From: Sphingobacterium sp. UBA4616
Lineage (GTDB): Bacteria > Bacteroidota > Bacteroidia > Sphingobacteriales > Sphingobacteriaceae
Length of the DNA: 64,000 nucleotides
NCBI GenBank assembly: GCA_002386525.1
Contig: DGIS01000034.1
Span: forward strand, 6,878-70,877
Direction: 5' to 3'
Shown: positions 25,248-35,018 of the stretch, piece after piece
Layout: each line of letters starts with the position of its first letter
Position numbering within the stretch: the first letter of the stretch is position 1
The notes under the pieces: model-generated
What the model saw: only the letters and a program-made list of their open reading frames with translations
Told to the model about the DNA's origin: nothing
The model's database searches: none
Made by a program: the position numbers and the translations under genes

Positions 25248-25284
25248 ATAAACGCCCGCTATCCGATGGATATTGGGCGTTTAT
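25248..25284 (+). terminator. Terminator after the J-domain/KTSC gene
   Basis: ATAAACGCCC (25248-25257) pairs with GGGCGTTTAT (25275-25284), with an inner ATCC/GGAT pair. It lies 27 bases past the stop codon. Confidence 0.75.
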
Positions 25285-25650
25285 ATAAAATGTTAAATGT
25301 TTAAAAGCTATCTATAGAACAACACTGTTAACAAATAGTTTTATCATTTTAATATAAAGTCCGCAGACGCTCTACCGTAAAATGTACCAGGCATTTGCAC
25401 TCACTTGCAGCTTTCCATACCCTACTATTTCCCAAAAGGACCTATTAAATCTTACAGCAAAGATAAAGCCTGTATTTAGACTTTGAGTCAATACCTCGAT
25501 CTCAAAAAAGATTACAAATAGTGCTCTTGCAAATTCAATGGCTTTTTTTCTTCTTTTAGATTTTATTTTTGTTCGATAATTATTACTTTAGCGCTACCAA
25601 AATTATTCTAGCCAACGGCCCTGAAAAAAGGCCTTCCACTTGAATTAATT
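25285..25650. other. Spacer between the core region and tRNA-Pro, no gene seen
   Basis: No convincing reading frame, promoter or repeat was found in this AT-rich stretch of about 365 bases. A weak TACTTTAG (25584-25591) could act as a -7 element for the tRNA, but its spacing to the nearest TTG is too short. Confidence 0.4.
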
Positions 25651-25724
25651 CGGGATGTAGCGTAGCCCGGTATCGCGCCAGCATGGGGTGCTGGAGGTCG
25701 TCGGTTCAAATCCGGCCATCCCGA
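25651..25724 (+). tRNA. tRNA-Pro (anticodon GGG)
   Basis: A full cloverleaf is visible. The acceptor stem CGGGATG (25651-25657) pairs with CATCCCG (25717-25723), discriminator A 25724. The D-stem is GCG/CGC, the anticodon stem CCAGC/GCTGG with loop ATGGGGT giving anticodon GGG at 25685-25687, and the T-arm is GTCGG-TTCAAAT-CCGGC with one G-U pair. The CCA end is not encoded; C and a T-run follow directly. It reads CCC and CCU codons. Confidence 0.95.
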
Positions 25725-25820
25725 CTTTTTATCCTTTACTTTTTAACTAACATCGCGTTTGCGCTCAAACGGAATATCGCTTTGAAAATTGAATAGCAGT
25801 GATACCTTTCAATCATAAAA

Positions 25821-25865
25821 AAGGTATTTAGCCGATTGGAGTTTTCCGCACCAGCTAGATACCTT
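25821..25865 (-). terminator. Terminator of the first susCD operon
   Basis: AAGGTAT (25821-25827) pairs with ATACCTT (25859-25865), and TAGC/GCTA adds four pairs after a small internal loop. On the minus strand a T-run follows. It lies 58 bases past the SusD stop. Confidence 0.75.
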
Positions 25866-25922
25866 CTTCTATTAAACAATTAGGATGAAGCCATCCTGTT
25901 TGTTACGAACAGTTCCTTCAGC

Positions 25923-27494
25923 TTAATAGCCTGGATTCTGCTTCAAGTTTGGATTCACCGCAAGCTGCTGACTTGGAATCGGATAAACCAAAGTTTTCGG
26001 ATCAGCATCTGCAGCCTTTTCCTGCCAGGCCAGTAAGAACTTACCGAAACGAATCAAATCTTGTCTTCTCCATCCTTCCCAATATAACTCGCGAGCACGT
26101 TCGTCTAACAAATTGTCAAGCGTCATGGCTGTAAGATTATCTACACCACGATTGAGTCGAATTCCATTAACCAGCGCAAGAGCTTCGGCAGCAGTCCCTG
26201 TCCCTCCTCGGAGTATTGCCTCTGCTTGCATTAACAAGACATCAGCATAACGAAATACCACCCAATCGTTATTTCGTTGCCCAGTAACACCATAGTCAAA
26301 AGCATACTTCATTGGACGAATACCGGCTGTCTCCAATGTTGCACCTGATGTACGGATTGTTACTTCACGTGTAAAAACTAAAGGTGCGTTCGCTGGATTT
26401 CTAGCCATCAATGGCTTGTTTGTACTCCAATTATATTGTTGCCCAGCAAAAAAACCAACATTTTGACGTTTAAATTCCTTCTTTTTATTGGACGTTGTAT
26501 CCGCTGCATATTCATAATAAATTCCCCTTCGTTCATCCGATGCAGAAAATTTATCGTAATAGTCTGATAAGGTACACCAACCGTTCCATCCCCCCGGATT
26601 CATATTATAATGCGCAATTGTATTCCATGTACGGTCCACATTTCCACCCCGATCTCCATTTTTATTGTACAAAGTAAAAATATTCTCTGTGGACTTTTCG
26701 TCGTTGTCAGGTGCAAAATTGTCAAAATATTTGCCTTTTGGTGAAATTGAATAAGCACCCGTAGCGACAATTTCCTTAGCAAGCGATACTACTTTATTCA
26801 TATCCTCCGCCGCAAAAGCTGGCGATTGTCTATTTAAAAACGTCCCTTTGTTAAGATAAATTTTCATCAACAAGGCTTTTGCAGCATTTTTGTTTGCTAC
26901 ATAAGCCGCTTTCGGCCCGTTTGCAGGCAAACTCGCTATAATTTCGTTGAGATCCTTAACCATATAGTCAATAGCCGCCTGTGGCTGTAACACCTCTGGT
27001 GCGATTCTAAAATCTTCAAAAGAGGCTCCTTCCCGGATGGGCACTACGCCATAGAGATCCAACATATCAAACATGACCAACGCACGAATAAACTTCGCTT
27101 CTGCCCCTTGCTGCGCACTCGGATTATACCGCAACACATTGCCCGCATTATAGATGGCTGTCCCTAAACTGACGAAAGTGTTGTTCATATAACCATTGTC
27201 TGCATTCCAGGTATGTAAATGGATCGCACGATGCATACCATTATCATCCCAGTCACCACCACGCGTTGGAGCCATGGCGGCATCTGATGAGATTTCCTGC
27301 ATCACCCAGCGCTGTTCCTGCTGATAAGGTGTATTCAATGAATTATAAGCAGTGATCAATAAGCTTCCAGGATCCACATTGGATGTTCCCTCTTCTAATT
27401 CTCCTTTAAATTCCTCCTTTAATTTAGTACAAGAAAATGTACTTGTTACAATGGAGCCAATTATTCCGATATATAATAAAGTTCTTAATTTCAT
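25923..27494 (-). CDS. SusD/RagB-family glycan-binding lipoprotein
   Basis: This outer-membrane lipoprotein forms the lid of a SusCD importer and binds glycan at the cell surface. The 523-residue product has a lipoprotein signal (lipobox TFSC near residue 22), the helical tetratricopeptide-like RagB core, and the usual SusD ending, from RFADVLLMQAEAI through LYWEGWRRQDLIRFGKF to YPIPSQQL and QNPGY. It lies 80 bases after its SusC partner. No enzyme gene follows. The ligand is unknown. Confidence 0.93.
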   Translation of the reverse strand: MKLRTLLYIGIIGSIVTSTFSCTKLKEEFKGELEEGTSNVDPGSLLITAYNSLNTPYQQEQRWVMQEISSDAAMAPTRGGDWDDNGMHRAIHLHTWNADNGYMNNTFVSLGTAIYNAGNVLRYNPSAQQGAEAKFIRALVMFDMLDLYGVVPIREGASFEDFRIAPEVLQPQAAIDYMVKDLNEIIASLPANGPKAAYVANKNAAKALLMKIYLNKGTFLNRQSPAFAAEDMNKVVSLAKEIVATGAYSISPKGKYFDNFAPDNDEKSTENIFTLYNKNGDRGGNVDRTWNTIAHYNMNPGGWNGWCTLSDYYDKFSASDERRGIYYEYAADTTSNKKKEFKRQNVGFFAGQQYNWSTNKPLMARNPANAPLVFTREVTIRTSGATLETAGIRPMKYAFDYGVTGQRNNDWVVFRYADVLLMQAEAILRGGTGTAAEALALVNGIRLNRGVDNLTAMTLDNLLDERARELYWEGWRRQDLIRFGKFLLAWQEKAADADPKTLVYPIPSQQLAVNPNLKQNPGY

Positions 27495-27574
27495 CTTTTT
27501 TATCCTTCTAAATTTATTATCTGTTCATCCATTTCGATTTTAAGACATTCACACAAATGACCTACAGTATATGC

Positions 27575-30559
27575 TTAAAGCGAAAAATTAACCCCCAATA
27601 GAACATTTCTTGCCGGTGGATACGGCAAATATTCAATACCTAACGATGGGATACCATTTGTTGCACCATCGGTATTCACTTCTGGATCAAATCCAGTATA
27701 CTTTGTGATTATAAAAAGATTCTGTCCAGTTAGGGATACATTTAAGTTCTTAAGCGTTCTGCCTACATTACCAACACGGTAACTTAAAGTTAGATTAGCC
27801 ATTTTTAAGTAATCTCCTTTTTCAAGAAATCGCGTAGAAGGCGCTGCAGAATTGGATGTAGATTCTTTAACTCCAGTGTTAAAAAATGCGGATCCAATAT
27901 TACGTGATGACAAATTACTCAGTCCCAAGGTTGTTGCGGCTGTGTTGTTAAATAGATAATGTCCAAAAGCACCGTTCATATTGGCCGCCAAAGAAAACTG
28001 TTTGTAATTTACATTTGTTGATAGTCCCAGTAAAGTGGTAGGATTTGGACTATGCATATAAAATTTATTAATAGCAGGATCGTTGGCAGTACTGATACTT
28101 CCATCCTGTCCGCGATACATACTCATACCGGTTTGTGGGTCTATCCCTTGATAATCCGCCAAGTACCAAACATTAAGAGGCTGTCCATTCACCATACGTT
28201 GCCCCAATACACCTGAGAACCCTTGCCCCCGTAGCGCTCCTGTTTCGTAATATCCCACCAACCCACTCACACTATTTTTAAGAAAAGTAGCATTTCCAGT
28301 CAAATCCCAAGTCCAATTGTCGTTTTTGATAATAGTACCTGTCAATGCTACTTCCACTCCTTTATTGACAATTTCGCCGTCCAAATTCACCCATATACGT
28401 CCTGCTGGAGCCGGTTGTGCGAGTGTTTGCTCAAATAGTGCATCTGTAGTTTTTTTATTAAAATAGTCGATTGATCCGTAGAGACGATTGCCCAAAATTC
28501 CAAAGTCGATACCTGCATTTAGCGTTGTGGAAGTTTCCCATTTCAAGTCAGCGTTTCCATAATTAGCCTGGCTTACACTTTGGTTCCCGAATACCAATCT
28601 ATTTAACGAGGCACCCGAAGGGAATTCTTGATTACCTGTTCTTCCCCATCCTAAACGGACTTTCAATTGGTTAAATAAACCGGAAGACTTTAAAAACTCC
28701 TCCTCATTAATGTTCCAAGCTACCGCCAGGGAAGGAAACATAGCATACTTGTTGTTTGATCCGAATTTAGTAGAACCATCTCTACGCACCGTTGCTGTCA
28801 ATAAATAGCGATCCAAGTAATTGAATCCCCCTCTTAAGAACATCGACTGCAATTGGTTGGTCGGACTTCTGTACGACGATATTTCACGTGTGGAAACAGG
28901 TGTATATTGTAGGTAGTCAAAATAATCTAATCCCATATAACGAAAACCGCCGCCAAAGGATATGTTATTATTATAGTTATAATCCAAATACTCATAACCT
29001 GCTACCGCATTGACACTCCAATCTGAATTGATTTGCTTATTGTAGGAGAGCATATGCGTCATTTGTAAGTTGGTTTCTCCATTATTTGAAATAAAGGCCT
29101 GCTCATTGTTTACAGCTGAAGGATCAATAAGTCCTGCGCGGTACATCCCTTGGCGATTTCCAGTTTGTCGCATCGCACTATAAATAAAGCGATATTCCAA
29201 ATCGTCTGTAATTTTATAGTATGGCGCCAAGTTGATCACCATGGTATTCGTTGTCGCCAAATCTTTAAAGGCTTCAATACTCGTTAAGGGGTTTCGTGTT
29301 GTTGAACTAACAAATGTTAAATTGCCTTGATCGTCTCTTAAGGGGCGTGTTGGATTCCACTGTAAGGCTTGAGAGATCACATTTCCTTCCGAACCCACCA
29401 TCGCATTGATCGGCGAATACCGATTGTCCATCTGCGTCAAAAAGACTGCAAAATCCAATCCCAATCGTTTGTTTTCCAGAAAACGGAAATTACCGTTAAA
29501 ATTAGCTGTATATTTCTTCAGTTGTGATCCACGAATAATACCGTTTTGATTTAAATATCCACCCGAAAGACGATATTTTCCATATTCGGTTCCACCTGCT
29601 ACATCAGCATAGTAATTTTGCGTGATCGCTTTTCGTGTGATCGCCTTAAAGGCATCCTCATTGCCACCAAAATCAGCATTTGCAACTTCAGATGGTGTAT
29701 AATAATTTAGCGCTTCTCTAAATCGACCAGCATCCAATACGTCGGGATATTCCCGCATAGTTGAAACACCTGCAGACGCTCCTACAGAAACCTCAGGTTG
29801 CCCTACTTTCCCCCTTTTCGTTGAAATAATGACAACGCCGTTTGCACCCCGAGAACCGTAGATGGCGGTCGCCGAAGCATCTTTAAGAATATCCATGCTC
29901 GCGATATCACCTGGATTCAAATAGGTCAACGGATTTCCCCTATCGGAAGAAAAACCCCCTCTCCCCTCGGGCAGCGGCGAATTGCCGGACATAGGTACAC
30001 CGTCGAGTACAAACAACGGATTGTTACTTGCCCGGATCGATGAGTTCCCACGGATACGTACTGTCGTTGACCCGCCAGGTTGCCCCGTATTATTAATTAC
30101 CATCACACCGGGCGTCTTTCCTTGTATCAGTTGATCAGGACTTGTCATGATTCCTTTATTAAAATTTTTAGCGCCAATAGTGACCATAGATCCCGTTAGA
30201 TCCTTTTTCCTCGCGGTACCATAACCGATCACCACAACTTCTTCTAGGCCCTGACCAGCACTAGGTTCCAAAGCTACAGTAACTTCATTTCCTACAATAG
30301 GCACTTCTTTTAAACTATATCCGATAAAAGAGACTTCCAGTGATTTAGCATCTTCGGGAACAGTCAATGTAAAGACACCTTTTGTGTCTGTTGTTGTAGC
30401 GGCAGTCCCTCCTTTTACCTTGATTGTAGCTCCTGCCAATGGACCCTGTGTTTCATCCACAACCTTCCCCTTTAAGACTTTCGTCTGGGCAAATGCAATA
30501 AAAGATACAAGCAGAAATGTAAGTGTCATTGCGCATTGTGCAAGTAGTTTATTTTTCAT
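27575..30559 (-). CDS. SusC/RagA-family TonB-dependent outer membrane transporter
   Basis: The 994-residue outer-membrane transporter imports glycans with its SusD lid, driven by TonB. After the signal peptide (cleavage near AFAQ) it has a carboxypeptidase-regulatory-like domain (about 27-100), a TonB-box region and plug domain with LEEVVVIGYGTARKKDLTG, then the beta-barrel with the SusC marker DASATAIYGSRGANGVV. It ends in aromatic-rich VLLGVNFSL. It lacks an STN domain, as expected for a transporter controlled by the divergent hybrid two-component regulator rather than a sigma/anti-sigma pair. Confidence 0.93.
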   Translation of the reverse strand: MKNKLLAQCAMTLTFLLVSFIAFAQTKVLKGKVVDETQGPLAGATIKVKGGTAATTTDTKGVFTLTVPEDAKSLEVSFIGYSLKEVPIVGNEVTVALEPSAGQGLEEVVVIGYGTARKKDLTGSMVTIGAKNFNKGIMTSPDQLIQGKTPGVMVINNTGQPGGSTTVRIRGNSSIRASNNPLFVLDGVPMSGNSPLPEGRGGFSSDRGNPLTYLNPGDIASMDILKDASATAIYGSRGANGVVIISTKRGKVGQPEVSVGASAGVSTMREYPDVLDAGRFREALNYYTPSEVANADFGGNEDAFKAITRKAITQNYYADVAGGTEYGKYRLSGGYLNQNGIIRGSQLKKYTANFNGNFRFLENKRLGLDFAVFLTQMDNRYSPINAMVGSEGNVISQALQWNPTRPLRDDQGNLTFVSSTTRNPLTSIEAFKDLATTNTMVINLAPYYKITDDLEYRFIYSAMRQTGNRQGMYRAGLIDPSAVNNEQAFISNNGETNLQMTHMLSYNKQINSDWSVNAVAGYEYLDYNYNNNISFGGGFRYMGLDYFDYLQYTPVSTREISSYRSPTNQLQSMFLRGGFNYLDRYLLTATVRRDGSTKFGSNNKYAMFPSLAVAWNINEEEFLKSSGLFNQLKVRLGWGRTGNQEFPSGASLNRLVFGNQSVSQANYGNADLKWETSTTLNAGIDFGILGNRLYGSIDYFNKKTTDALFEQTLAQPAPAGRIWVNLDGEIVNKGVEVALTGTIIKNDNWTWDLTGNATFLKNSVSGLVGYYETGALRGQGFSGVLGQRMVNGQPLNVWYLADYQGIDPQTGMSMYRGQDGSISTANDPAINKFYMHSPNPTTLLGLSTNVNYKQFSLAANMNGAFGHYLFNNTAATTLGLSNLSSRNIGSAFFNTGVKESTSNSAAPSTRFLEKGDYLKMANLTLSYRVGNVGRTLKNLNVSLTGQNLFIITKYTGFDPEVNTDGATNGIPSLGIEYLPYPPARNVLLGVNFSL

Positions 30560-30782
30560 ACGCTTTTTGATTAGTGGTTTAATTGATTTATGTCGTGCAT
30601 GTATGATGCACAGCTCATATTAAGTGATTTAATGCTAGTGATAGATGTTAAAACTCATCCAAAATGAACGTTTACTTGGCCAACTGTTGCATCAACGAGT
30701 CTGTGAGACAAAATCATAGAAATATTGGTTCGCATAGGGGCACAGGCTCTACCTGTCATAATTCTTGGGCACAACATACGTT

Positions 30783-30790
30783 TATATTTG
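30783..30790 (+). promoter_or_regulatory. -7 element facing the hybrid sensor gene
   Basis: TATATTTG matches TAnnTTTG fully. TTG at 30765-30767 leaves a spacer of 15 bases, shorter than usual. It could drive the sensor gene or a short leader RNA ending at 30886. Confidence 0.35.
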
Positions 30791-30860
30791 GTTATTATCT
30801 TGATATAAAAATGCACAAATCTCAGTAGCTCGTCCAATCACAGCGTCTCAATTTTATATC

Positions 30861-30886
30861 AAAGCGTATCAGTAAAATGCTTTTTT
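30861..30886 (+). terminator. Weak terminator or attenuator before the hybrid sensor gene
   Basis: AAAGCGT (30861-30867) pairs with ATGCTTT (30877-30883) with one G-U pair, and six T follow. It lies 40 bases before the sensor gene start on the same strand, so it would end a short RNA of about 90 bases from the promoter at 30783, or attenuate the sensor transcript. Confidence 0.4.
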
Positions 30887-30925
30887 ATCTTTTAATTGAC
30901 TATTTTTAGTTGAACGTAATCAATT

Positions 30926-33900
30926 TTGAAAAGAATAACCACCATATTAATTTTATATACCTTCCTAGCGTGTATCCACGGGCGGGCACAATCCATCTAT
31001 TTTAAAAATTATCAAACAAACGATGGACTCTCAAATAGTTCCGTCAAGTGTATTACACAGGATAGTCAGGGCTTTCTATGGCTCGGTACAAGAAATGGCC
31101 TCAATCGTTTCGATGGCAATCAATTTAAGATATTTAGACACAATGCTTCAGATTCGACAAGCATCGGAAGCTCTTCTATCTTAAGTATGCTCACCGACAG
31201 CAAAGGCGTCCTGTGGGTGGGAACGACTCGCGGTACTTACTGTTACGATCCCGCAAAAGAAAATTTCAAACCATTCAAGGGTATACCAATCGGTGAAGTA
31301 AATGCCCTACACGAATATGCAGGATTTATCTGGTTGCTTTCCAATGGCAAACTTTACCGTTATAGTTCCGCAACAAAAGAAATTACGACATATGATCATA
31401 ACAAAACTGCGCTGGTAGCTATCACCAGCAGTAAGAAAGGGGGGCTGTGGATCGCAGACAACAATAGTACAATACAAAGATATCAGGTTAGCACCCATAA
31501 ATTTGTCAATGTCGATCTCAAAAAGATCGATCGGCGAGCGCTAGCAAATACCAAAACCGTCTATGCAATCAACGATTCGCTACTGATGATTGGGACGATC
31601 AATTCGGCCTATCTCTTTGACTTCAAAAATGGAACATTAAAAAATTTATTTTCAAACCATTACCCTAACAAAGTTATCCAGGCAAATTGCATTATTCAAC
31701 AGACAGCATCAGTATATTGGATCGGAACAGAAACTGGAATATATACATTTGACATTCACACAGGACAGATCCAACACATTAAAAAAGATCTGCTCAACCC
31801 ATTTGCCATATCGGACAATGCGATCTTAAATTTCTATCGCGATCGGGAAGGCAATATTTGGTTTGGAACATATTTTGGTGGTTTTAACCAATACAGCAAC
31901 CAATTTGATAATTTCAAAAAGTATTTATCCGGATTTGGAAAATCTGCCCTGTCAGGCAATATCGTGCACGATATCACCAAAGATCACGATGGAAATTTCT
32001 GGATAGGAACAGAAGATGGCGGTCTAAATAAAATAGATGCGCAAACAAACCAGATTCAGCACTTTGTTGCCAATGGCAAACAGGGAAGTATTGCGCATAA
32101 TAACGTTCACGGTTTGGCAACTGTCGGCAACGACCTTTGGGTAGGTTCCACAACTCATGGTATTGACATTCTGGACGTAAGAACAGGAAAATTAAAAAAG
32201 CATTATGACCGCATTGGTGATGGACCATTACAAAGCAGCTTTGCCGTTTGCCTCTATAAATCCAGAGACAATAACCTATTTGTAGGAACCGATCGCGCCT
32301 TATATGTCTACAATAAAACTCGTGACCGTTTTCACCTCCTCCCTATTACTGCATGGATACAAGGTATTTATGAAGACGAAGAGGGTATATTCTGGATCAA
32401 TACCTATGGAAGCGGCGTCTACAGCTATAACTACAATTCGGGAAAAATTCAGCAGTTACTGTCTGAACAAGGCAACAAAAATTCACTCGTCAATAATTAT
32501 GTCAATGGCCTATTTGAAGACAGCAAAAAAAACTTATGGTTTTGTACAGAAAGCGGCCTTTCAAAATACCGCCGGGATGGTCGATTTACCAATTATCTGA
32601 CCGAATCGGGATTACCTTCCAATCAAGTATTTAAGGTGCTGGAAGATGACAACAAAAGCATTTGGATATCTACCGGCAGTGGTCTGGTCAGATTGGATGA
32701 AGGAGTGCCTCGTAGGATCATTTACACATCCAGAGATGGACTTCCCGCAGATCAATTTAATTATAATTCAGCTTTCAAGGATAATGACGGGACTTTATAT
32801 TTCGGAACTATAAAAGGAATGGTAAGTTTCAACCCTACAAAATCCATTAAGAACAACTTTGTCCCCCCAATATTTATTAGTGGCATTCAAATCAACAATG
32901 CAAACATAGCTGTTCGTGAAAATGGGATACTAAAAGAATCCATCACCATAGCAAAAGAAATCCAACTGACCTACGACAGATCCAATATTAGCTTTAATAT
33001 TGCAGCGTTAAGTTTTGCTTCACCAAAAAGCAACGCCTATCGGTATATCATGGAAGGTTACGACAAAGAATGGACCGATATTACAGGGAATCAAAAAATC
33101 TATTACAATAAACTTCCGCCAGGGACGTATATCTTTAAGTTCAGGGGTGCAAACAATAATAGGGTTTGGAATCCCGCCGAAAAAAAACTGCGCATCATTG
33201 TTTCGCCCCCCTGGTGGTTGTCTCGCTGGGCATACGTGCTCTATTTTCTGACCTTCGGTACAATTACACTGCTGGTATTACGCTATTACCTACTGCTTTT
33301 AAAGGCCAATAATGCGCAAAAGATGGATAGCTTCGAACGGAAAAAAGAGCAGGAAATATACACACTCAAGCTGGAGTTTTTTACGAACCTCGCTCATGAG
33401 ATTCGTACCCCGCTCACCTTAATCAAAATGCCCCTGGAGAAAATAATAAATAACCAGAAATTCACCGATCAGGAGACGGCTCAAGACCTTGCCCTGATCG
33501 AAAAAAATACAACGCGATTAATTCGCCTCACCAACCAGTTACTGGATTTTAGAAAAGCAGAAACCAACAATATGAGCCTTATCTTTACAAAAACCGACAT
33601 CAATACCCTTCTAGCCGAGGTATTTCACGATTTCAATTACCTAGCCAAAGACAAACATTTACGCTATGATCTCAGCCTTCCACGTATCAGCCTCACAGCC
33701 TATGTAGATGAAGAGGCCCTTCGAAAAGTATTTACAAACCTCATCCACAATGCAATAAAATACGCGGAGCAAGAAGTCTATGTCAAACTGCTTCCATTCA
33801 ATAGCGATGACATTATGTTCAATATTGAATTTAAAAATGATGGTCTCCTTATACCCTTTGAGAAAAAAGAAAAAATTTTTGAACCCTTTTATCGACTAAA

Positions 33901-34882
33901 CGAATCCGACAAAGATACCGGAACAGGAATTGGCCTGCCCCTTTCCCGTTCTTTGGTCGAACTGCATCAAGGAACATTATCTCTTATTCATATGGAAGAA
34001 AACCGCAATATATTTTTGCTCTCCGTCCCTATCTTTCAGGAACAATCCCTGGATATCCAATCATTTCAGGAAGATTTTGACGAGCATGTATTCATTGGTA
34101 AAGCAGATGAGCAACAAGAGGAAAAACCGATAATCCTGCTCGTTGAAGATAATAAAGAAATAATGGCTTACCTCAATAAGGAATTAAAATCAAGTTACAC
34201 AATTTTACGAGCTGGTAATGGCGCTGAAGCGCTCGAAATTTTAGACAAAGAGAACGTGCAACTCGTACTGACTGATATTATGATGCCGATTATGGATGGA
34301 CTTGCACTATGCAAACGCATTAAAACAGACATCCTCTACAGCCACATTCCCGTGATTTTTCTGACTGCAAAAAATGCGCTCGATTCAAAGATTCAAGGGT
34401 TAAAAAATGGTGCTGATGCTTACATCGAAAAACCCTTCTCGCTCGAATTCCTCATGGTACAAATACGTAACATCCTCAAGAACCGCAAAATTATCCAGAA
34501 TTATATGACCAATTCTTCTGGATCCAACTTAATGGATATCAATGTATCGGCACCCGACAAAGACTTTATCAGCCAGCTCAATACTGTAATTTATGAAAAT
34601 ATTTCAGTGATAGATCTCAATGTGGATGGACTTGCCAAACTGATGCATATGAGCCGCCCAACCCTTTACCGTAAAATTAAAGGGCTATCCGATCTCACCC
34701 CCAATGAATTGATCAATATTTCTCGATTGAAAAAGGCCGCAGAACTGCTTACCCAGAAAGAGTATAACATTAGCCAAATAGCAATTATGGTAGGTTATAC
34801 CGTACAATCCAATTTCTCAAGAGACTTCAATAAGCATTATGGCATGTCGCCGAGCAGTTATATTGTTGAAAACGCTAAGTAA
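30926..34882 (+). CDS. Hybrid two-component system sensor/regulator (HTCS)
   Basis: This 1318-residue protein joins a whole signalling pathway in one chain. A signal peptide (cleavage near GRAQ) leads into a series of periplasmic Reg_prop beta-propeller repeats (for example GFLWLGTRNGLNRFDG), then a Y_Y_Y domain near 680-750 and one membrane helix at about 763-790. A histidine kinase follows (H-box NLAHEIRTPLTL near 823; NLIHNAIKYA; GTGIGLPLSRSL), then a receiver domain (LTDIMMPIMDG, Asp near 1117) and an AraC-type helix-turn-helix domain (about 1225-1318). It should sense an oligosaccharide in the periplasm and activate the divergent susCD. The only possible start in frame is TTG 30926 (or ATT before it), as a stop lies at 30917. 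The ATPase G1 box is degenerate (NDGLLIP), as is usual in this class. Confidence 0.95.
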   Translation: MKRITTILILYTFLACIHGRAQSIYFKNYQTNDGLSNSSVKCITQDSQGFLWLGTRNGLNRFDGNQFKIFRHNASDSTSIGSSSILSMLTDSKGVLWVGTTRGTYCYDPAKENFKPFKGIPIGEVNALHEYAGFIWLLSNGKLYRYSSATKEITTYDHNKTALVAITSSKKGGLWIADNNSTIQRYQVSTHKFVNVDLKKIDRRALANTKTVYAINDSLLMIGTINSAYLFDFKNGTLKNLFSNHYPNKVIQANCIIQQTASVYWIGTETGIYTFDIHTGQIQHIKKDLLNPFAISDNAILNFYRDREGNIWFGTYFGGFNQYSNQFDNFKKYLSGFGKSALSGNIVHDITKDHDGNFWIGTEDGGLNKIDAQTNQIQHFVANGKQGSIAHNNVHGLATVGNDLWVGSTTHGIDILDVRTGKLKKHYDRIGDGPLQSSFAVCLYKSRDNNLFVGTDRALYVYNKTRDRFHLLPITAWIQGIYEDEEGIFWINTYGSGVYSYNYNSGKIQQLLSEQGNKNSLVNNYVNGLFEDSKKNLWFCTESGLSKYRRDGRFTNYLTESGLPSNQVFKVLEDDNKSIWISTGSGLVRLDEGVPRRIIYTSRDGLPADQFNYNSAFKDNDGTLYFGTIKGMVSFNPTKSIKNNFVPPIFISGIQINNANIAVRENGILKESITIAKEIQLTYDRSNISFNIAALSFASPKSNAYRYIMEGYDKEWTDITGNQKIYYNKLPPGTYIFKFRGANNNRVWNPAEKKLRIIVSPPWWLSRWAYVLYFLTFGTITLLVLRYYLLLLKANNAQKMDSFERKKEQEIYTLKLEFFTNLAHEIRTPLTLIKMPLEKIINNQKFTDQETAQDLALIEKNTTRLIRLTNQLLDFRKAETNNMSLIFTKTDINTLLAEVFHDFNYLAKDKHLRYDLSLPRISLTAYVDEEALRKVFTNLIHNAIKYAEQEVYVKLLPFNSDDIMFNIEFKNDGLLIPFEKKEKIFEPFYRLNESDKDTGTGIGLPLSRSLVELHQGTLSLIHMEENRNIFLLSVPIFQEQSLDIQSFQEDFDEHVFIGKADEQQEEKPIILLVEDNKEIMAYLNKELKSSYTILRAGNGAEALEILDKENVQLVLTDIMMPIMDGLALCKRIKTDILYSHIPVIFLTAKNALDSKIQGLKNGADAYIEKPFSLEFLMVQIRNILKNRKIIQNYMTNSSGSNLMDINVSAPDKDFISQLNTVIYENISVIDLNVDGLAKLMHMSRPTLYRKIKGLSDLTPNELINISRLKKAAELLTQKEYNISQIAIMVGYTVQSNFSRDFNKHYGMSPSSYIVENAK

Positions 34883-34978
34883 TGAACGTCCTTTTAGTAC
34901 CACCATCAAGATTTACCGATGGAGTAAAACCTGCCATCCGTAACAATTTTAATGGAAGGCTCGAAAGAAGGACAAAAA

Positions 34979-35012
34979 ATCGTAGACGCAAAACGCCCTA
35001 TACGTCTACGAT
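34979..35012 (-). terminator. Terminator of the maltodextrin operon
   Basis: ATCGTAGACG (34979-34988) pairs perfectly with CGTCTACGAT (35003-35012). On the minus strand it is followed by a run of T. It lies 7 bases past the stop of the MFS transporter gene, the last gene of the operon. Confidence 0.8.
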
Positions 35013-35018
35013 AACACC

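Larger units (their letters stand above)
30560..30925. promoter_or_regulatory. Divergent regulatory region between susC and the hybrid sensor
   Basis: This 366-base spacer must hold the susC promoter (minus) and the sensor gene promoter (plus). A perfect plus-strand TATATTTG lies at 30783-30790, with a TTG at 30765-30767 only 15 bases away. A 7-bp hairpin with T-run lies at 30861-30886. No clear minus-strand consensus promoter was found, which suits activation by a regulator. Confidence 0.5.

Noticed and set aside
25651..25724. Integration site (att) at the tRNA gene
   Set aside because: No integrase and no repeated tRNA 3' end were seen in the window; kept only as a synteny question.
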